From Euryarchaeota archaeon UBA82 (GTDB lineage Archaea; Thermoplasmatota; Poseidoniia; Poseidoniales; Poseidoniaceae), in assembly GCA_002496635.1 (NCBI GenBank), contig DAKQ01000144.1, positions 938-17,491 on the forward strand: a stretch of DNA of 16,554 nucleotides. Direction: 5' to 3'. Shown one piece after another: positions 7,378-14,852 of this stretch. Under the pieces are notes generated by a model, which saw only the letters and a program-made list of their open reading frames with translations, did no database searches and was not told the origin of the DNA. The translations under genes were made by a program, and so were the position numbers. Every line of letters starts with the position of its first letter. Position 1 is the first letter of the stretch.

Positions 7378-9147
7378 TCACATTTGCTCAATCGGAGAGA
7401 TTCCTAATCCTTCCAAACCAGTTCGTAGGAGTTGTCGGCCAAGTTCGCTCATTTCGTAAAAGAATCCATCAACAATGTTTTCTTTTAGCACTGGGCAATC
7501 TCGATAAAATCCATTGTAAGCATTTGCTAATTCAAGCATATGCAAGGCAAACCTGTGAGTTTTCTGATCCTCAACTGAACGTTCAAGAATATCGTTATGA
7601 CAACACATAAGTCGCATCAATTCAACAAGTCCCGATGGCATCGATTCCTTTTCGGGAATGGAAACAGGTGTTTGTTCAAGACCTGAGGCTCTACGAGATA
7701 TTGAGCAGGCTCTCGTGTGAGAATACATGATGAAAGGAGCTGAACCTGCTTCAAAGGCAAGTGCCTCTTCCCAACGGAATGTGAATCCTTTCTCTGGACT
7801 TACCTTGATGATGTTGAAACGAACTGCTGCAGTACCCACTGCTTCTGCAATTACCGCTATCTGTTCCTCATCATAGTCTGGACGTAGTTCCTTGACAACG
7901 ACTGCTGCTTGCGCATGAGCCTCTTCGAGTAGATCATCCATGAAGACAACGTTCCCCTTTCTGGTGCTCATCTTCCCTTCTGGAAGTTTGATAAACGAAT
8001 AGAAGAGGACCTCAGGCCGCTTAGTACCCAATTCTTCTAATGTCATTCCAACTTGTTTTGCCTGGAGTTTGTGATCTTCGCCGAGCACGTTGATAAGACG
8101 ATGAGATTGACTCCACTTCCATTGATGGTATGCGATATCTCTTGTCGCATATAGGGAAGAACCATCCCCTCTTCTATAGAAGAATTCGGTCTTTCCTTTC
8201 AGCCCGCGAGCACCGAGATCCAAATACCCTGCTCCGTTATCGGCAGTTCCTGCAATATCCAACCCATCCAACGTTTCCATTAATTTGGAAACTGTTCCTT
8301 CGACAACAAATTTCGATTCTTTGGTAAATGTCGTAAAAGAGATTCCAAGACGCCCGAGGGTTTCGAGCATCCCATCAAGCACAGGGGAGTATGCATTTTC
8401 GAACGACAGGAGTACATCTTCATCGCCATGTTCACTCGCATGAACAAGCCTTCCTATTTCAGATTCGATCTCTGCTTTCTTGGCCTCATCAGACTCAGAA
8501 CGCAAAATCTGAGCGGCTTGGTACCACCGTACTCTTTGATGATCTTCTTTGTGAAGCCATCTCTGTGAAGGTTTACTTCGGTCAGAGAGCAATGAATTGA
8601 CTTCTTCTTCGGAAAGGTTTTCCAATGCCCAAGCTAAAACTCCAACTTGCTTCCCCATATCATCAACATAGTACTCGGCACGAACGTCATCACCATGAAG
8701 ACGATGAAGTCGAACAAGGGTATCGCCGAGAATCGCATTTCGCGCCCTTCCTACGTGGAAAGGACCGTTTGGATTTGCTGAGGTATGTTCGATTAAAACT
8801 GACCGAGAAGCAGATTCGGAATTCTTTGTAGCATCACCTACACGAATAGCTCCTGAAAGAATCTGGCCAGCAAGCCACTCTGGATTTGCTTTGAAATTAA
8901 GGTAACCATTTACTGCACTAATTGATTCTAAACTTTCAATTTGAGGGAATTCATTGGCTATTGCATCAGCAATCTGTTGCGGTGCTTGACGTAGAATCGA
9001 AGCAAAAGCAAAACAAGGCAGAGTTAGATCACCTTGATCCGATTCTCTGCTTGGTTCCAAAGCCGATGCCCACATGCCATGCTCAATACCTTTTGAACCA
9101 AGTAATGTTTCCAGATGAGGTTCGATGATTTCACGTAACAACTTCAT
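7378..9147 (-). CDS. argS: Arginyl-tRNA synthetase
   Basis: ArgRS charges tRNA-Arg with arginine using ATP. The 589-residue protein is a class I synthetase: an N-terminal Add-1 domain (about 1-90), then ANPNGPFHVGRARNAILGD (124-142) with HVGR in the HIGH position, YYVDDMGKQ (159-167), and KMSTRKGN (392-399) as the KMSKS loop. The C-terminal part has FIMYSHTRACSI (472-483) leading into the DALR anticodon-binding domain (about 500-589). The size is as expected. The ATG at 9147 has GTGAGGT about 7 nt upstream. It lies 9 bp downstream of prf1, so the two translation genes are probably cotranscribed. It is convergent with, and directly abuts, the unknown zinc-ribbon gene. Confidence 0.97.
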   Translation of the reverse strand: MKLLREIIEPHLETLLGSKGIEHGMWASALEPSRESDQGDLTLPCFAFASILRQAPQQIADAIANEFPQIESLESISAVNGYLNFKANPEWLAGQILSGAIRVGDATKNSESASRSVLIEHTSANPNGPFHVGRARNAILGDTLVRLHRLHGDDVRAEYYVDDMGKQVGVLAWALENLSEEEVNSLLSDRSKPSQRWLHKEDHQRVRWYQAAQILRSESDEAKKAEIESEIGRLVHASEHGDEDVLLSFENAYSPVLDGMLETLGRLGISFTTFTKESKFVVEGTVSKLMETLDGLDIAGTADNGAGYLDLGARGLKGKTEFFYRRGDGSSLYATRDIAYHQWKWSQSHRLINVLGEDHKLQAKQVGMTLEELGTKRPEVLFYSFIKLPEGKMSTRKGNVVFMDDLLEEAHAQAAVVVKELRPDYDEEQIAVIAEAVGTAAVRFNIIKVSPEKGFTFRWEEALAFEAGSAPFIMYSHTRACSISRRASGLEQTPVSIPEKESMPSGLVELMRLMCCHNDILERSVEDQKTHRFALHMLELANAYNGFYRDCPVLKENIVDGFFYEMSELGRQLLRTGLEGLGISPIEQM

Positions 9148-9156
9148 TTTGAAACC

Positions 9157-10404
9157 TCACATCATTGGATATCGGAGAATTGCTGCAAGTCCACCAAACC
9201 CAAGTGCGAGTTGTGACCCTTCTTCTGTGTCAATTGAGATAAATACGACTTCACTGTTTGACTTCGATGCTAAATCAGACAGGACATCAATCAAGGAAGA
9301 GCTGCTTAATTCCTTATGTGAGTCATTACTTGCTTCGCAAGTCGGGCAGATTGGCAGTTGCTCGGTCCGACCTACGGATGCAGTCCATATGTGGTCACAA
9401 GATCCGCATTGAATCTCAACAGAGTTCTTCCTCATACTTTCCGAGATAAGCAATGTATCCACCGCACCTTGTTGTAAGGCGTTGCGAATCATTACCTCAC
9501 CATATGTCGCCTTAGGATGAGTTCTGACAAGTTCTGAAAGGAACCTATCCATCATTTGACGCTCTGCATCAAGTTCGATTTCACCCATCAATGCTCCAGC
9601 ATTACCAACAAGTTCCCGAACGCCAGATTCGTTTGAATAACCGACATCAAAGGTGGTTTTTGCAATCCTCTTAGCAATCTCATGGTGGAAGTATTCATTT
9701 CGAACAACGAAATCCTTTGTTGCACCAGGCCCACCAATGATGATTGCTTGGATGTTCTCGAGATTTGGTAACCAATACGAGCAAGCGTGCTCAGTAGCAC
9801 GTTTGAAGAAATTATGTGCAGCTTCTTCAATCAATCGCTCGAAACGTTGAGCTGATTGACCTCCTTGCCTGTGTTTGCCCATAATATTCGATACAAGGTG
9901 TTCTTGAACATGTATCCGTTTTCCAGAAGCAATACCATATGCAGCTTCTGCCCTATCGATCACAAACAGACCGTACGATCTTTTGTCAACTAGCATGTCT
10001 TCAAGTTGTGTTAATTCAAACACTGAGTCGCAGCGATACCTGAATGAAAGAAGTGATTGAGGGGGATCGTCGATAACCACAGTGGTTTGACGAGTCTTAT
10101 TGTTGCCGACAATAATGGCTCCAGTAAAGAGGGCGATACCCCTTTCCCCTGCATTTTTGAATCTAGAAAGAGAGGAAATAGCCGACTCAATAGCACCTTG
10201 AACGTTCTTTCGTGTCCCTTTTGATTTGATATTAGCAGCCTGTCCGTGTTCATTTTGAAGCAATGAACGAGCGTCACTTATTTGACGATCTGGAGGAATT
10301 ATGACGGTGACTAACTCTGTCCCATAGCCTTTCATTTCACGGAGGTCTTCCAAGGCTAATTTGAGACGAAGACGTCTTGTCGCCAATTCAGCATCATCCG
10401 ACAT
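9157..10404 (-). CDS. prf1: Archaeal peptide chain release factor aRF1
   Basis: aRF1 recognises all three stop codons and triggers release of the finished protein at the ribosome; the family is orthologous to eukaryotic eRF1. With the start at 10404 the protein has 415 residues, the family's normal length. Domain 1 carries NIKS (58-61) and Y123-C125-F129 (the YxCxxxF stop-codon reader). Domain 2 carries GKHRQGGQ (176-183) with the GGQ hydrolysis motif. Domain 3 has CGSC (C333, C336) and CPTC (C353, C356), a zinc minidomain, and ends in LGFGGLAAILRY. I chose this ATG because GAGGGAAG lies about 8 nt upstream and MSDDAELATRRLRLK fits the family start; the frame is open further to 10557, with another ATG at 10422 lacking a ribosome binding site. 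argS follows after 9 bp. Confidence 0.96.
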   Translation of the reverse strand: MSDDAELATRRLRLKLALEDLREMKGYGTELVTVIIPPDRQISDARSLLQNEHGQAANIKSKGTRKNVQGAIESAISSLSRFKNAGERGIALFTGAIIVGNNKTRQTTVVIDDPPQSLLSFRYRCDSVFELTQLEDMLVDKRSYGLFVIDRAEAAYGIASGKRIHVQEHLVSNIMGKHRQGGQSAQRFERLIEEAAHNFFKRATEHACSYWLPNLENIQAIIIGGPGATKDFVVRNEYFHHEIAKRIAKTTFDVGYSNESGVRELVGNAGALMGEIELDAERQMMDRFLSELVRTHPKATYGEVMIRNALQQGAVDTLLISESMRKNSVEIQCGSCDHIWTASVGRTEQLPICPTCEASNDSHKELSSSSLIDVLSDLASKSNSEVVFISIDTEEGSQLALGFGGLAAILRYPMM

Positions 10405-10435
10405 ACATCTTCCCTCTACCATTGGGGTCAAACCA

Positions 10436-10450
10436 AGGGTTTTCAACCCT
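10436..10450. other. Short inverted repeat in the prf1/pyrH divergent gap
   Basis: AGGGTT and AACCCT form a perfect 6-bp inverted repeat around TTC, in the 99-bp gap between divergently transcribed prf1 and pyrH. It lies 32 nt from the prf1 start and 54 nt from the pyrH start. It could be an operator or leader hairpin. The gap must contain both promoters, but I see no convincing TATA box in it. Confidence 0.2.
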
Positions 10451-10503
10451 CGCCTAAGTTTTGGATGGACAACGCCTATGAAGCGCCATGAATAGGCAAG
10501 AAC

Positions 10504-11205
10504 ATGGTTGCACCAATCATTGTCGCACTCGGCGGTTCGCTTCTCTATGGAGACCATGATGTGAAAACATGGCTCGGACAGTTACGCCAGACACTGGTTC
10601 ATATCGAAGGCAATGGACGCAAAATTGGACTGGTTGTAGGGGGAGGAAAGCCTGCTAGAGATGGAATAAGCCTAGCAAAAGATGTTGTTAATGATCGATT
10701 CCGACTTGATGAGATTGGTATCGCTGCCACCCGATTAAACGCAACGATCCTTCAGAAGATGTTGCAAGAAATTGGCTGTAGCGTGGCTCCATCGATTCCT
10801 GAAACAACCTCTGAAGCTGCAACTATGTTTGATTCGTTCAACATCGTCATCATGGGAGGAACCAAACCGGGTCACACAACAGATGCGGTCAGCGTTGCCT
10901 TTGCACGTGATTCAGGCTCGGCACATGTCATTATCGCCACAAATGTATCTCATGTTTACACATCTGATCCACGTAAAGATGAATCTGCAACCGCTATAGA
11001 AGAGATGACTTTGGATGAGTTAAGTGCTATCACTGGAACTGAATCACTCAAGCCAGGACAAAGTGCAGCCGTTGATCCGATAGCCGTTCAATGGGCAAAG
11101 GATGCGCTATTGCGAATTGGAGTCCTAGATGGGCGAGATATCCGTCGACTTGAAGACGCATTGGAAGGTCGGCCATTTGAGGGAACGTTGGTTCGCCCGG
11201 AGTGA
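10504..11205 (+). CDS. pyrH: UMP kinase, archaeal type
   Basis: The enzyme phosphorylates UMP to UDP with ATP, a key step in pyrimidine nucleotide supply. The 233-residue protein belongs to the amino acid kinase fold: VALGGSLL (7-14), VVGGGKPARDG (44-54), IGIAATRLNATIL (71-83), IMGGTKPGHTTDAVS (116-130, UMP-binding and catalytic loop) and TNVSHVYTSDPRKD (146-159, nucleotide-binding), ending in FEGTLVRP. The match to archaeal UMP kinases is clear. Isopentenyl phosphate kinase was considered, but the MGGTxPGHTTDAV block and lack of the kinase's characteristic GGGSFGH-type histidine favour UMP kinase. The ATG at 10504 gives the expected N-terminus though no good ribosome binding site is visible. 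It is divergent from prf1 and 5 bp before the next gene. Confidence 0.94.
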   Translation: MVAPIIVALGGSLLYGDHDVKTWLGQLRQTLVHIEGNGRKIGLVVGGGKPARDGISLAKDVVNDRFRLDEIGIAATRLNATILQKMLQEIGCSVAPSIPETTSEAATMFDSFNIVIMGGTKPGHTTDAVSVAFARDSGSAHVIIATNVSHVYTSDPRKDESATAIEEMTLDELSAITGTESLKPGQSAAVDPIAVQWAKDALLRIGVLDGRDIRRLEDALEGRPFEGTLVRPE

Positions 11206-11210
11206 TAAAT

Positions 11211-11480
11211 ATGGTTGATGCAGAAGCAGTCAGAAAAAAAGCCAAGAATATGCCAAAGCGTTCCAAAGCGCAAGCAATGACTCCTTCTCACAAACATTGT
11301 CGTATCTGTGGAATTGATATTCCTGGTAAATCCGAAGAAAGGGTTTGCAAAGTTGAAGAGTGTATTGAGCGTTATGAAAAGGATGAGAAGAACAAGGAAC
11401 GCATGCGTAAATGGATGCTCGTCTTCTTCGGAATATTTGCATTCATCACTATGTTGCCAGTATTGTCAAGGATAATGTAA
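11211..11480 (+). CDS. Small zinc-ribbon membrane protein, DUF2116-like
   Basis: The 89-residue protein begins with a basic segment (KKAKNMPKRSKAQAM, 9-23), followed by a treble-clef/zinc-ribbon-like element HCRICGIDIPGKSEERVCKV (29-48) with C30, C33, C46 and C51. A charged helix (53-67) leads into one hydrophobic segment at about 68-85 (MLVFFGIFAFITMLPVL). This cysteine spacing plus C-terminal membrane anchor resembles archaeal DUF2116 proteins, whose function is not known to me. The zinc part should face the cytoplasm. The ATG at 11211 has GGAGTG 6 nt upstream, a site lying across the pyrH stop; an in-frame GTG at 11202 is less likely. It is probably cotranscribed with pyrH and ends 2 bp from the stop of the convergent GTPase gene. 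Confidence 0.82.
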   Translation: MVDAEAVRKKAKNMPKRSKAQAMTPSHKHCRICGIDIPGKSEERVCKVEECIERYEKDEKNKERMRKWMLVFFGIFAFITMLPVLSRIM

Positions 11481-11482
11481 GT

Positions 11483-12598
11483 TCATTCATCCTTCCTATG
11501 CCAACCTTCTGGCAACTTCATTGGATCGACATGTTGCGCAGCTTTGACTCTTCGAACGATTTCTAAACGTAGTGCATCAAGCCCAACATCCTCTGTTGCA
11601 CTCATTGTGGGACGACCTTCTTCATCATAGAGCAAGGGTAATTCTGGCGTCCCTTTGGAACCTGATTCTCTCCAAGCCTCTTCTTCTTGCTGGACAAGTC
11701 CCCAATCTTCTGGACGAGGTTTTAGAAGGTCTGCTTTTGATGTGACAACAAGCATATCGGTGCCTGGAAGCAAACGATCGACATCTTCGAGTAAATTCAA
11801 CTGCTCTTCAAGTGGAGTCCCACATGCCTCACTGGTATCAAGTAGGAACAAAACCAGAGACCCGATGTTCTCTAGAGCGGCAATAGCCTGTTGTTCAATT
11901 GCATTTCTTCGGCTCATTGGCCTGTCAAGCAATCCTGGTGTATCGACCAATTGGTGAACCAATCGTCGATGAGTGAAATGCCCTACGTGAATTTGTTTTG
12001 TTGTGAAGGGATAGTGATTGACTTCCATATTTCCTGATGAAAGGGATGAAATGAAAGCGGACTTGCCAACGTTAGGTGCGCCACAAACAACAATGCAAGG
12101 AAGCAATGTTTCAATTTGAGGAAGTGCTTTGAGGGTTTCTCGCGCCTCATTGAGCCATTTCAAGGAAGGACCGACTCGCCCAAGAATGGACCCGATTCGC
12201 CCATAGGCTTCTCGACGAGCCTCATGCATCAATTCAATCTGAGCAGTTCGCACAATTTTCCGTGAATTTTGCGATGCAATGCGTTGAACTTGTGTACCTC
12301 CCCATTGGAGCATTGACAAATGATGCCGATAATCATCAGTGCCGACACACGCCTCGATCATTGCAAGGTCGAATTGTGGAGAATGATCCAAAGATGGCCA
12401 GGTTTGAACTGTTTCTCTAAACAAGGTATCAATGATATCAGCTGCTGTTTGAATCATACGAGTAAGTTGTTTTCTCGTACGAAAAACTCGATTGTAATCA
12501 TCGACTCGGTCAGCAGCCTTGCGTGCCCGAGAAAATGCTTTGTCGAGGACCTCGTCCTCAAACAGCACAGTTGGCAGTTGGCGCCATGTAACCTTCAT
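11483..12598 (-). CDS. Nog1-like GTPase (OBG/HflX superfamily)
   Basis: This is a translation-factor-class GTPase; eukaryotic Nog1 acts in 60S ribosome assembly, and archaeal members probably act on the large subunit too. The 371-residue protein has a helical N-terminal domain (1-160) rich in Arg and Lys, as in Nog1. The G domain has G1 GAPNVGKSAF (173-182), the Nog1-type switch block HYPFTTKQIHVG (195-206), G3 DTPGLLDRP (219-227), G4 TSKAD (286-290) and G5 SAT (333-335). G4 has Ser where NKxD proteins have Asn, which may weaken guanine contact. The start at 12598 follows GGGGT. It is monocistronic: divergent from the next plus-strand gene and convergent with the small membrane protein, 2 bp between stops. 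Confidence 0.9.
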   Translation of the reverse strand: MKVTWRQLPTVLFEDEVLDKAFSRARKAADRVDDYNRVFRTRKQLTRMIQTAADIIDTLFRETVQTWPSLDHSPQFDLAMIEACVGTDDYRHHLSMLQWGGTQVQRIASQNSRKIVRTAQIELMHEARREAYGRIGSILGRVGPSLKWLNEARETLKALPQIETLLPCIVVCGAPNVGKSAFISSLSSGNMEVNHYPFTTKQIHVGHFTHRRLVHQLVDTPGLLDRPMSRRNAIEQQAIAALENIGSLVLFLLDTSEACGTPLEEQLNLLEDVDRLLPGTDMLVVTSKADLLKPRPEDWGLVQQEEEAWRESGSKGTPELPLLYDEEGRPTMSATEDVGLDALRLEIVRRVKAAQHVDPMKLPEGWHRKDE

Positions 12599-12643
12599 AG
12601 GTACCCCATGTCATCCGGAGCGACAACCCTTCATGAACCCATC

Positions 12644-12664
12644 ACATCAAAAACACGATGATGT
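12644..12664. other. Inverted repeat in the GTPase/unknown-gene divergent gap
   Basis: ACATCA (12644-12649) and TGATGT (12659-12664) form a 6-bp inverted repeat with 9 nt between the arms, lying near the middle of the 111-bp gap between two divergent starts. A short repeat like this can occur by chance; an operator role is speculative. No TATA box is evident in the gap on either strand. Confidence 0.15.
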
Positions 12665-12709
12665 TGGAATTGCACATTGTTCATGTAGGGTCGGCTCTCA
12701 GAGTAAACC

Positions 12710-13153
12710 ATGGCGAAGAAATCCTCACAACTCGAACTGCCAAAATGGGCCACAGGCCTCTGGAAAGAACTTGGCTCACCAGATTTAGATAGCATTCAAG
12801 GAATTCATAGCGGAGATCTGCTTGAACGACGAAACGGACTACGGAGAGATGACCTTGTTGAAATTCAAATTGATGCCAGAGCACTTCTTTCTGATGCTGA
12901 ACCATGGATTCGTGGCCGATTAATATCATCTGGTAAATCAAGTCTTGAAATTCTCGACGAAGGTGGATTCCGCCGATTTGTCGCAAGAGACTCTATCGTT
13001 CAAATTGTACTCGTCGCCCACATGCGTCCTGCATACATCGATGATAAGGAACTCCTTGCTTACGAAAGAGAGGATATGAAACGTCGTTCAACACTTCATG
13101 AGAAGGTTGAGAAAGAAACGACAGGTAACGATGATGCTCATCTTTGGGGATGA
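12710..13153 (+). CDS. Unknown 147-residue protein, possible small beta-barrel core
   Basis: I do not recognise a named family. The N-terminal 45 residues contain a Trp-containing LPKWATGLWKELG stretch. Residues about 47-102 alternate as strands: DLVEIQIDA, WIRGRLISSG, SSLEILDEGG, FRRFVARDSIVQIVLV. This order recalls the Sm/Lsm-type small barrel (a first strand, then a G-bearing strand, then a turn and a final V/I-rich strand), but the match is loose. The C-terminal 40 residues are charged and probably helical (KELLAYEREDMKRR). No signal or membrane segment is present. It starts a three-gene plus-strand unit, followed after 4 bp by the pterin dehydratase and then the ferredoxin-like gene. The ATG at 12710 has no clear ribosome binding site, so its transcript may be leaderless. 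Confidence 0.75.
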   Translation: MAKKSSQLELPKWATGLWKELGSPDLDSIQGIHSGDLLERRNGLRRDDLVEIQIDARALLSDAEPWIRGRLISSGKSSLEILDEGGFRRFVARDSIVQIVLVAHMRPAYIDDKELLAYEREDMKRRSTLHEKVEKETTGNDDAHLWG

Positions 13154-13157
13154 ACAT

Positions 13158-13418
13158 ATGGAGACCCCAGAGGGTTGGTCTACTGTAGAACAATGCCTCA
13201 TGCGAGAATTTGAGTTTAAGAATTTCATTGAGTCGAAATCCTTTGTTGACAAAGTTAGTGTTTTGTGTGAAGAGAAAAATCATCATGCAGACATCCATTT
13301 TGGATGGGGATATGTTGTAATTGAACTCACAACGCATGATAAAAAAGCAATAACTGAACTTGATATTGATCTTGCAACCCTCATCAATTCAATTGGAGGT
13401 TGGATCAATGGCTGTTGA
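13158..13418 (+). CDS. Pterin-4a-carbinolamine dehydratase family protein
   Basis: Family members dehydrate 4a-hydroxytetrahydropterin, recycling the cofactor of aromatic amino acid hydroxylases; in many prokaryotes the real role is unclear and may involve folate or molybdopterin. The 86-residue protein carries the signature EEKNHHADIHFGWGYVVI (38-55), with H42 and H43 and a downstream H60 (LTTHD) as the three expected active-site histidines, W50 in the aromatic position and D69/D71 in the following TELDIDLATLI helix. Family members are usually a little longer at the N-terminus; the frame is open upstream to 13098, but the ATG at 13158 has GGGGAT about 8 nt upstream and avoids overlap with the preceding gene. 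Its end overlaps the next gene by 11 bp, so the two are translationally linked. Confidence 0.9.
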   Translation: METPEGWSTVEQCLMREFEFKNFIESKSFVDKVSVLCEEKNHHADIHFGWGYVVIELTTHDKKAITELDIDLATLINSIGGWINGC

Positions 13419-13746
13419 TCCGAAGGGAAGAAAAGAACCAGGATATGAACGACATATGTTCATTTGCGGTCATGAACGATCTCCAGATTCAGCCAGACCG
13501 AGTTGTAAAAATCAAGGAAGTCTGGAACTGTTGCCCCGAATCAAGCAAGCACTTCGGGAAGAAGGTATTTCTTCAGTACGAGTTCAAAAGTCAGGATGCC
13601 TAGATTTTTGTGAAAATGGCATTAGTTGCGTCATATATCCCGAAGGTACATGGTATCAATTATCCAATGAAATGGATATCACATCGATAATAGAGAATTT
13701 GAAAAACGGAACAATTAGTCAAACTAATTTAATGAAACTCGAATAA
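13408..13746 (+). CDS. [2Fe-2S] ferredoxin, thioredoxin-like fold
   Basis: This is a small electron-transfer type protein of 112 residues. The Fe-S ligands follow the thioredoxin-like ferredoxin pattern C-x12-C ... C-x3-C: C20 (HMFICGHE), C33 (RPSCKNQG), C64 and C68 (SGCLDFCENG), followed by CVIYPEGTWY (74-83), a typical family block. C74 is an extra cysteine. The basic start MAVDPKGRKEPGYERH has no signal peptide. The ATG at 13408 lies within the end of the pterin dehydratase gene and has a strong GGAGGT 7 nt upstream. The neighbour suggests, but does not prove, a redox role linked to a pterin enzyme. It is convergent with the aIF2-beta gene, 6 bp between stops. Confidence 0.9.
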   Translation: MAVDPKGRKEPGYERHMFICGHERSPDSARPSCKNQGSLELLPRIKQALREEGISSVRVQKSGCLDFCENGISCVIYPEGTWYQLSNEMDITSIIENLKNGTISQTNLMKLE

Positions 13747-13752
13747 AACCAA

Positions 13753-14163
13753 TCAGAGTTTAACAGGTCGCGTAGCACCACATGCTTGACACTTCAACAG
13801 TGTGGTACGGTCTTGCTTGATGAAGACTGTATCAGGAGCATTGCATTGGCTGCACTTGATGTAAGTATTTACATACCCGACGATTGCTTTCTTGATTCGC
13901 TTAGGAGGAATTCGTCCTTTGAAGCGAGCCCGAGGGCCATCTCTTGACCCTGAGGTGCCCAGTTCATTGAGGATGTATTGGTAGACGTGATTGTCATCTC
14001 GATCCATCATACCAACAACTTCTGCGAAGTTTCGTAGAATCGTGTTTGAACCTTCAATCATAATTTGAGGTTCGGGAAGTCTCCATCGAGCTCTAGAGGA
14101 GATGTCCTCTGGAATGTTCTCACGCGCTCGGTTGAGAAGAGATTCATAGTCAAAGTCGCTCAT
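13753..14163 (-). CDS. Translation initiation factor 2 subunit beta (aIF2-beta)
   Basis: aIF2-beta is a subunit of the alpha-beta-gamma complex that brings initiator Met-tRNA to the small ribosomal subunit. The 136-residue protein has the family layout: an N-terminal helix contacting the gamma subunit (DYESLLNRA), the central alpha/beta domain with TILRNFAEVVGMMDRDDNHV (41-60) and RARFKGRIPPKRIKKAI (78-94), and a C-terminal zinc ribbon with C104, C107, C125 and C128 (CSQC ... CQAC). The ATG at 14163 has an excellent AGGAGG site 5 nt upstream; an in-frame GTG-type extension upstream is not needed. It is divergent from the GfcR-like gene, and a near-symmetrical TATA element between them may serve both. 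Confidence 0.96.
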   Translation of the reverse strand: MSDFDYESLLNRARENIPEDISSRARWRLPEPQIMIEGSNTILRNFAEVVGMMDRDDNHVYQYILNELGTSGSRDGPRARFKGRIPPKRIKKAIVGYVNTYIKCSQCNAPDTVFIKQDRTTLLKCQACGATRPVKL

Positions 14164-14201
14164 GGTTCCTCCTGACAACCCTTTCTCTTCAAGGCTTTGG
14201 G

Positions 14202-14209
14202 TATAATAT
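14202..14209. promoter_or_regulatory. TATA element between aIF2-beta and the GfcR-like gene
   Basis: TATAATAT on the plus strand reads ATATTATA on the minus strand, so it is TATA-like both ways. On the minus strand it lies about 40 nt from the aIF2-beta ATG, giving a start near 14178 and a short leader holding AGGAGG. On the plus strand it lies about 48-55 nt from the regulator's ATG. GGCTTTGGG immediately upstream on the plus side is not a canonical BRE. Confidence 0.5.
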
Positions 14210-14256
14210 GGGCAAAGACTTCATGGAGGAGGTCTTACTGGAATAGGATGAGTACA

Positions 14257-14838
14257 ATGGTCGCAAGTATTGAAGAGTTGAAAACAATTGCAACAAACCT
14301 TCGTAAAGATGGTTTGAATTCACAACAAATCGCTGATGAGTTGTCCTTATCTCAAGACACAATTGCATGGCTCCTTACTGGTACAAATACTGAACAACGT
14401 CCAACAGACGTTCGAATCGGGTGGCGTACAATTGGTGTACGACCAGCACGCATTACTGCTATTGGAAACATTATGGCCGATGTGGTAATCGAAGAATTTG
14501 ATGAAGCCGAGATCGTTGTGGGCATCTCAATAAACGGAATCGCATTTGCTCATGAAGTCGCTCAGGCCCTTGATGTAGAAGTTGCAATTCACCGAAACGT
14601 CGACGGAGAGCCTGGTGCTGGTGCATTATCAAACAAATACGGGCAAGTCGGAGGTGGGAAAAAGGTTGTTATTATCGACGACGTGTTGTCAAGTGGTGTA
14701 ACGATGAGTCAAACCATTTCCGCAATTCGAGCTGCTGGAGGAGAGGTTGTTCTTGCCCTTGTACTCGTGAACAAGACTGATCGAAATGAAATCGACAATG
14801 TACCTTTACGGGGACTCATTCGTGCTGTTCCTGTTTGA
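14257..14838 (+). CDS. HTH-phosphoribosyltransferase regulator, GfcR / PyrE-like
   Basis: This family combines a DNA-binding helix-turn-helix with an orotate phosphoribosyltransferase-like domain. In haloarchaea GfcR activates sugar-catabolism genes, while related proteins are annotated as PyrE-like; here the target is unknown. The 193-residue protein has an HTH at 14-40 (NLRKDGLNSQQIADELSLSQ) and a PRTase domain at about 65-190 whose PRPP-binding loop is VVIIDDVLSSGVTM (137-150). GQVGGGKKV and the VVGISING loop fit the family. I prefer the ATG at 14257 because the N-terminus then matches GfcR length and AGGATGAG lies just upstream; ATGs at 14248 and 14197 are in frame. LysRS follows after 14 bp. 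A real OPRT activity cannot be excluded from sequence. Confidence 0.9.
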   Translation: MVASIEELKTIATNLRKDGLNSQQIADELSLSQDTIAWLLTGTNTEQRPTDVRIGWRTIGVRPARITAIGNIMADVVIEEFDEAEIVVGISINGIAFAHEVAQALDVEVAIHRNVDGEPGAGALSNKYGQVGGGKKVVIIDDVLSSGVTMSQTISAIRAAGGEVVLALVLVNKTDRNEIDNVPLRGLIRAVPV

Positions 14839-14852
14839 TTGGAGATGAAAAG

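Noticed and set aside
10504..11205. Isopentenyl phosphate kinase for the archaeal mevalonate pathway, suggested by the nearby ubiX
   Set aside because: The MGGTKPGHTTDAV loop and TNVxxVYTxDP block are those of archaeal UMP kinase, and the characteristic histidine motif of isopentenyl phosphate kinase is absent.
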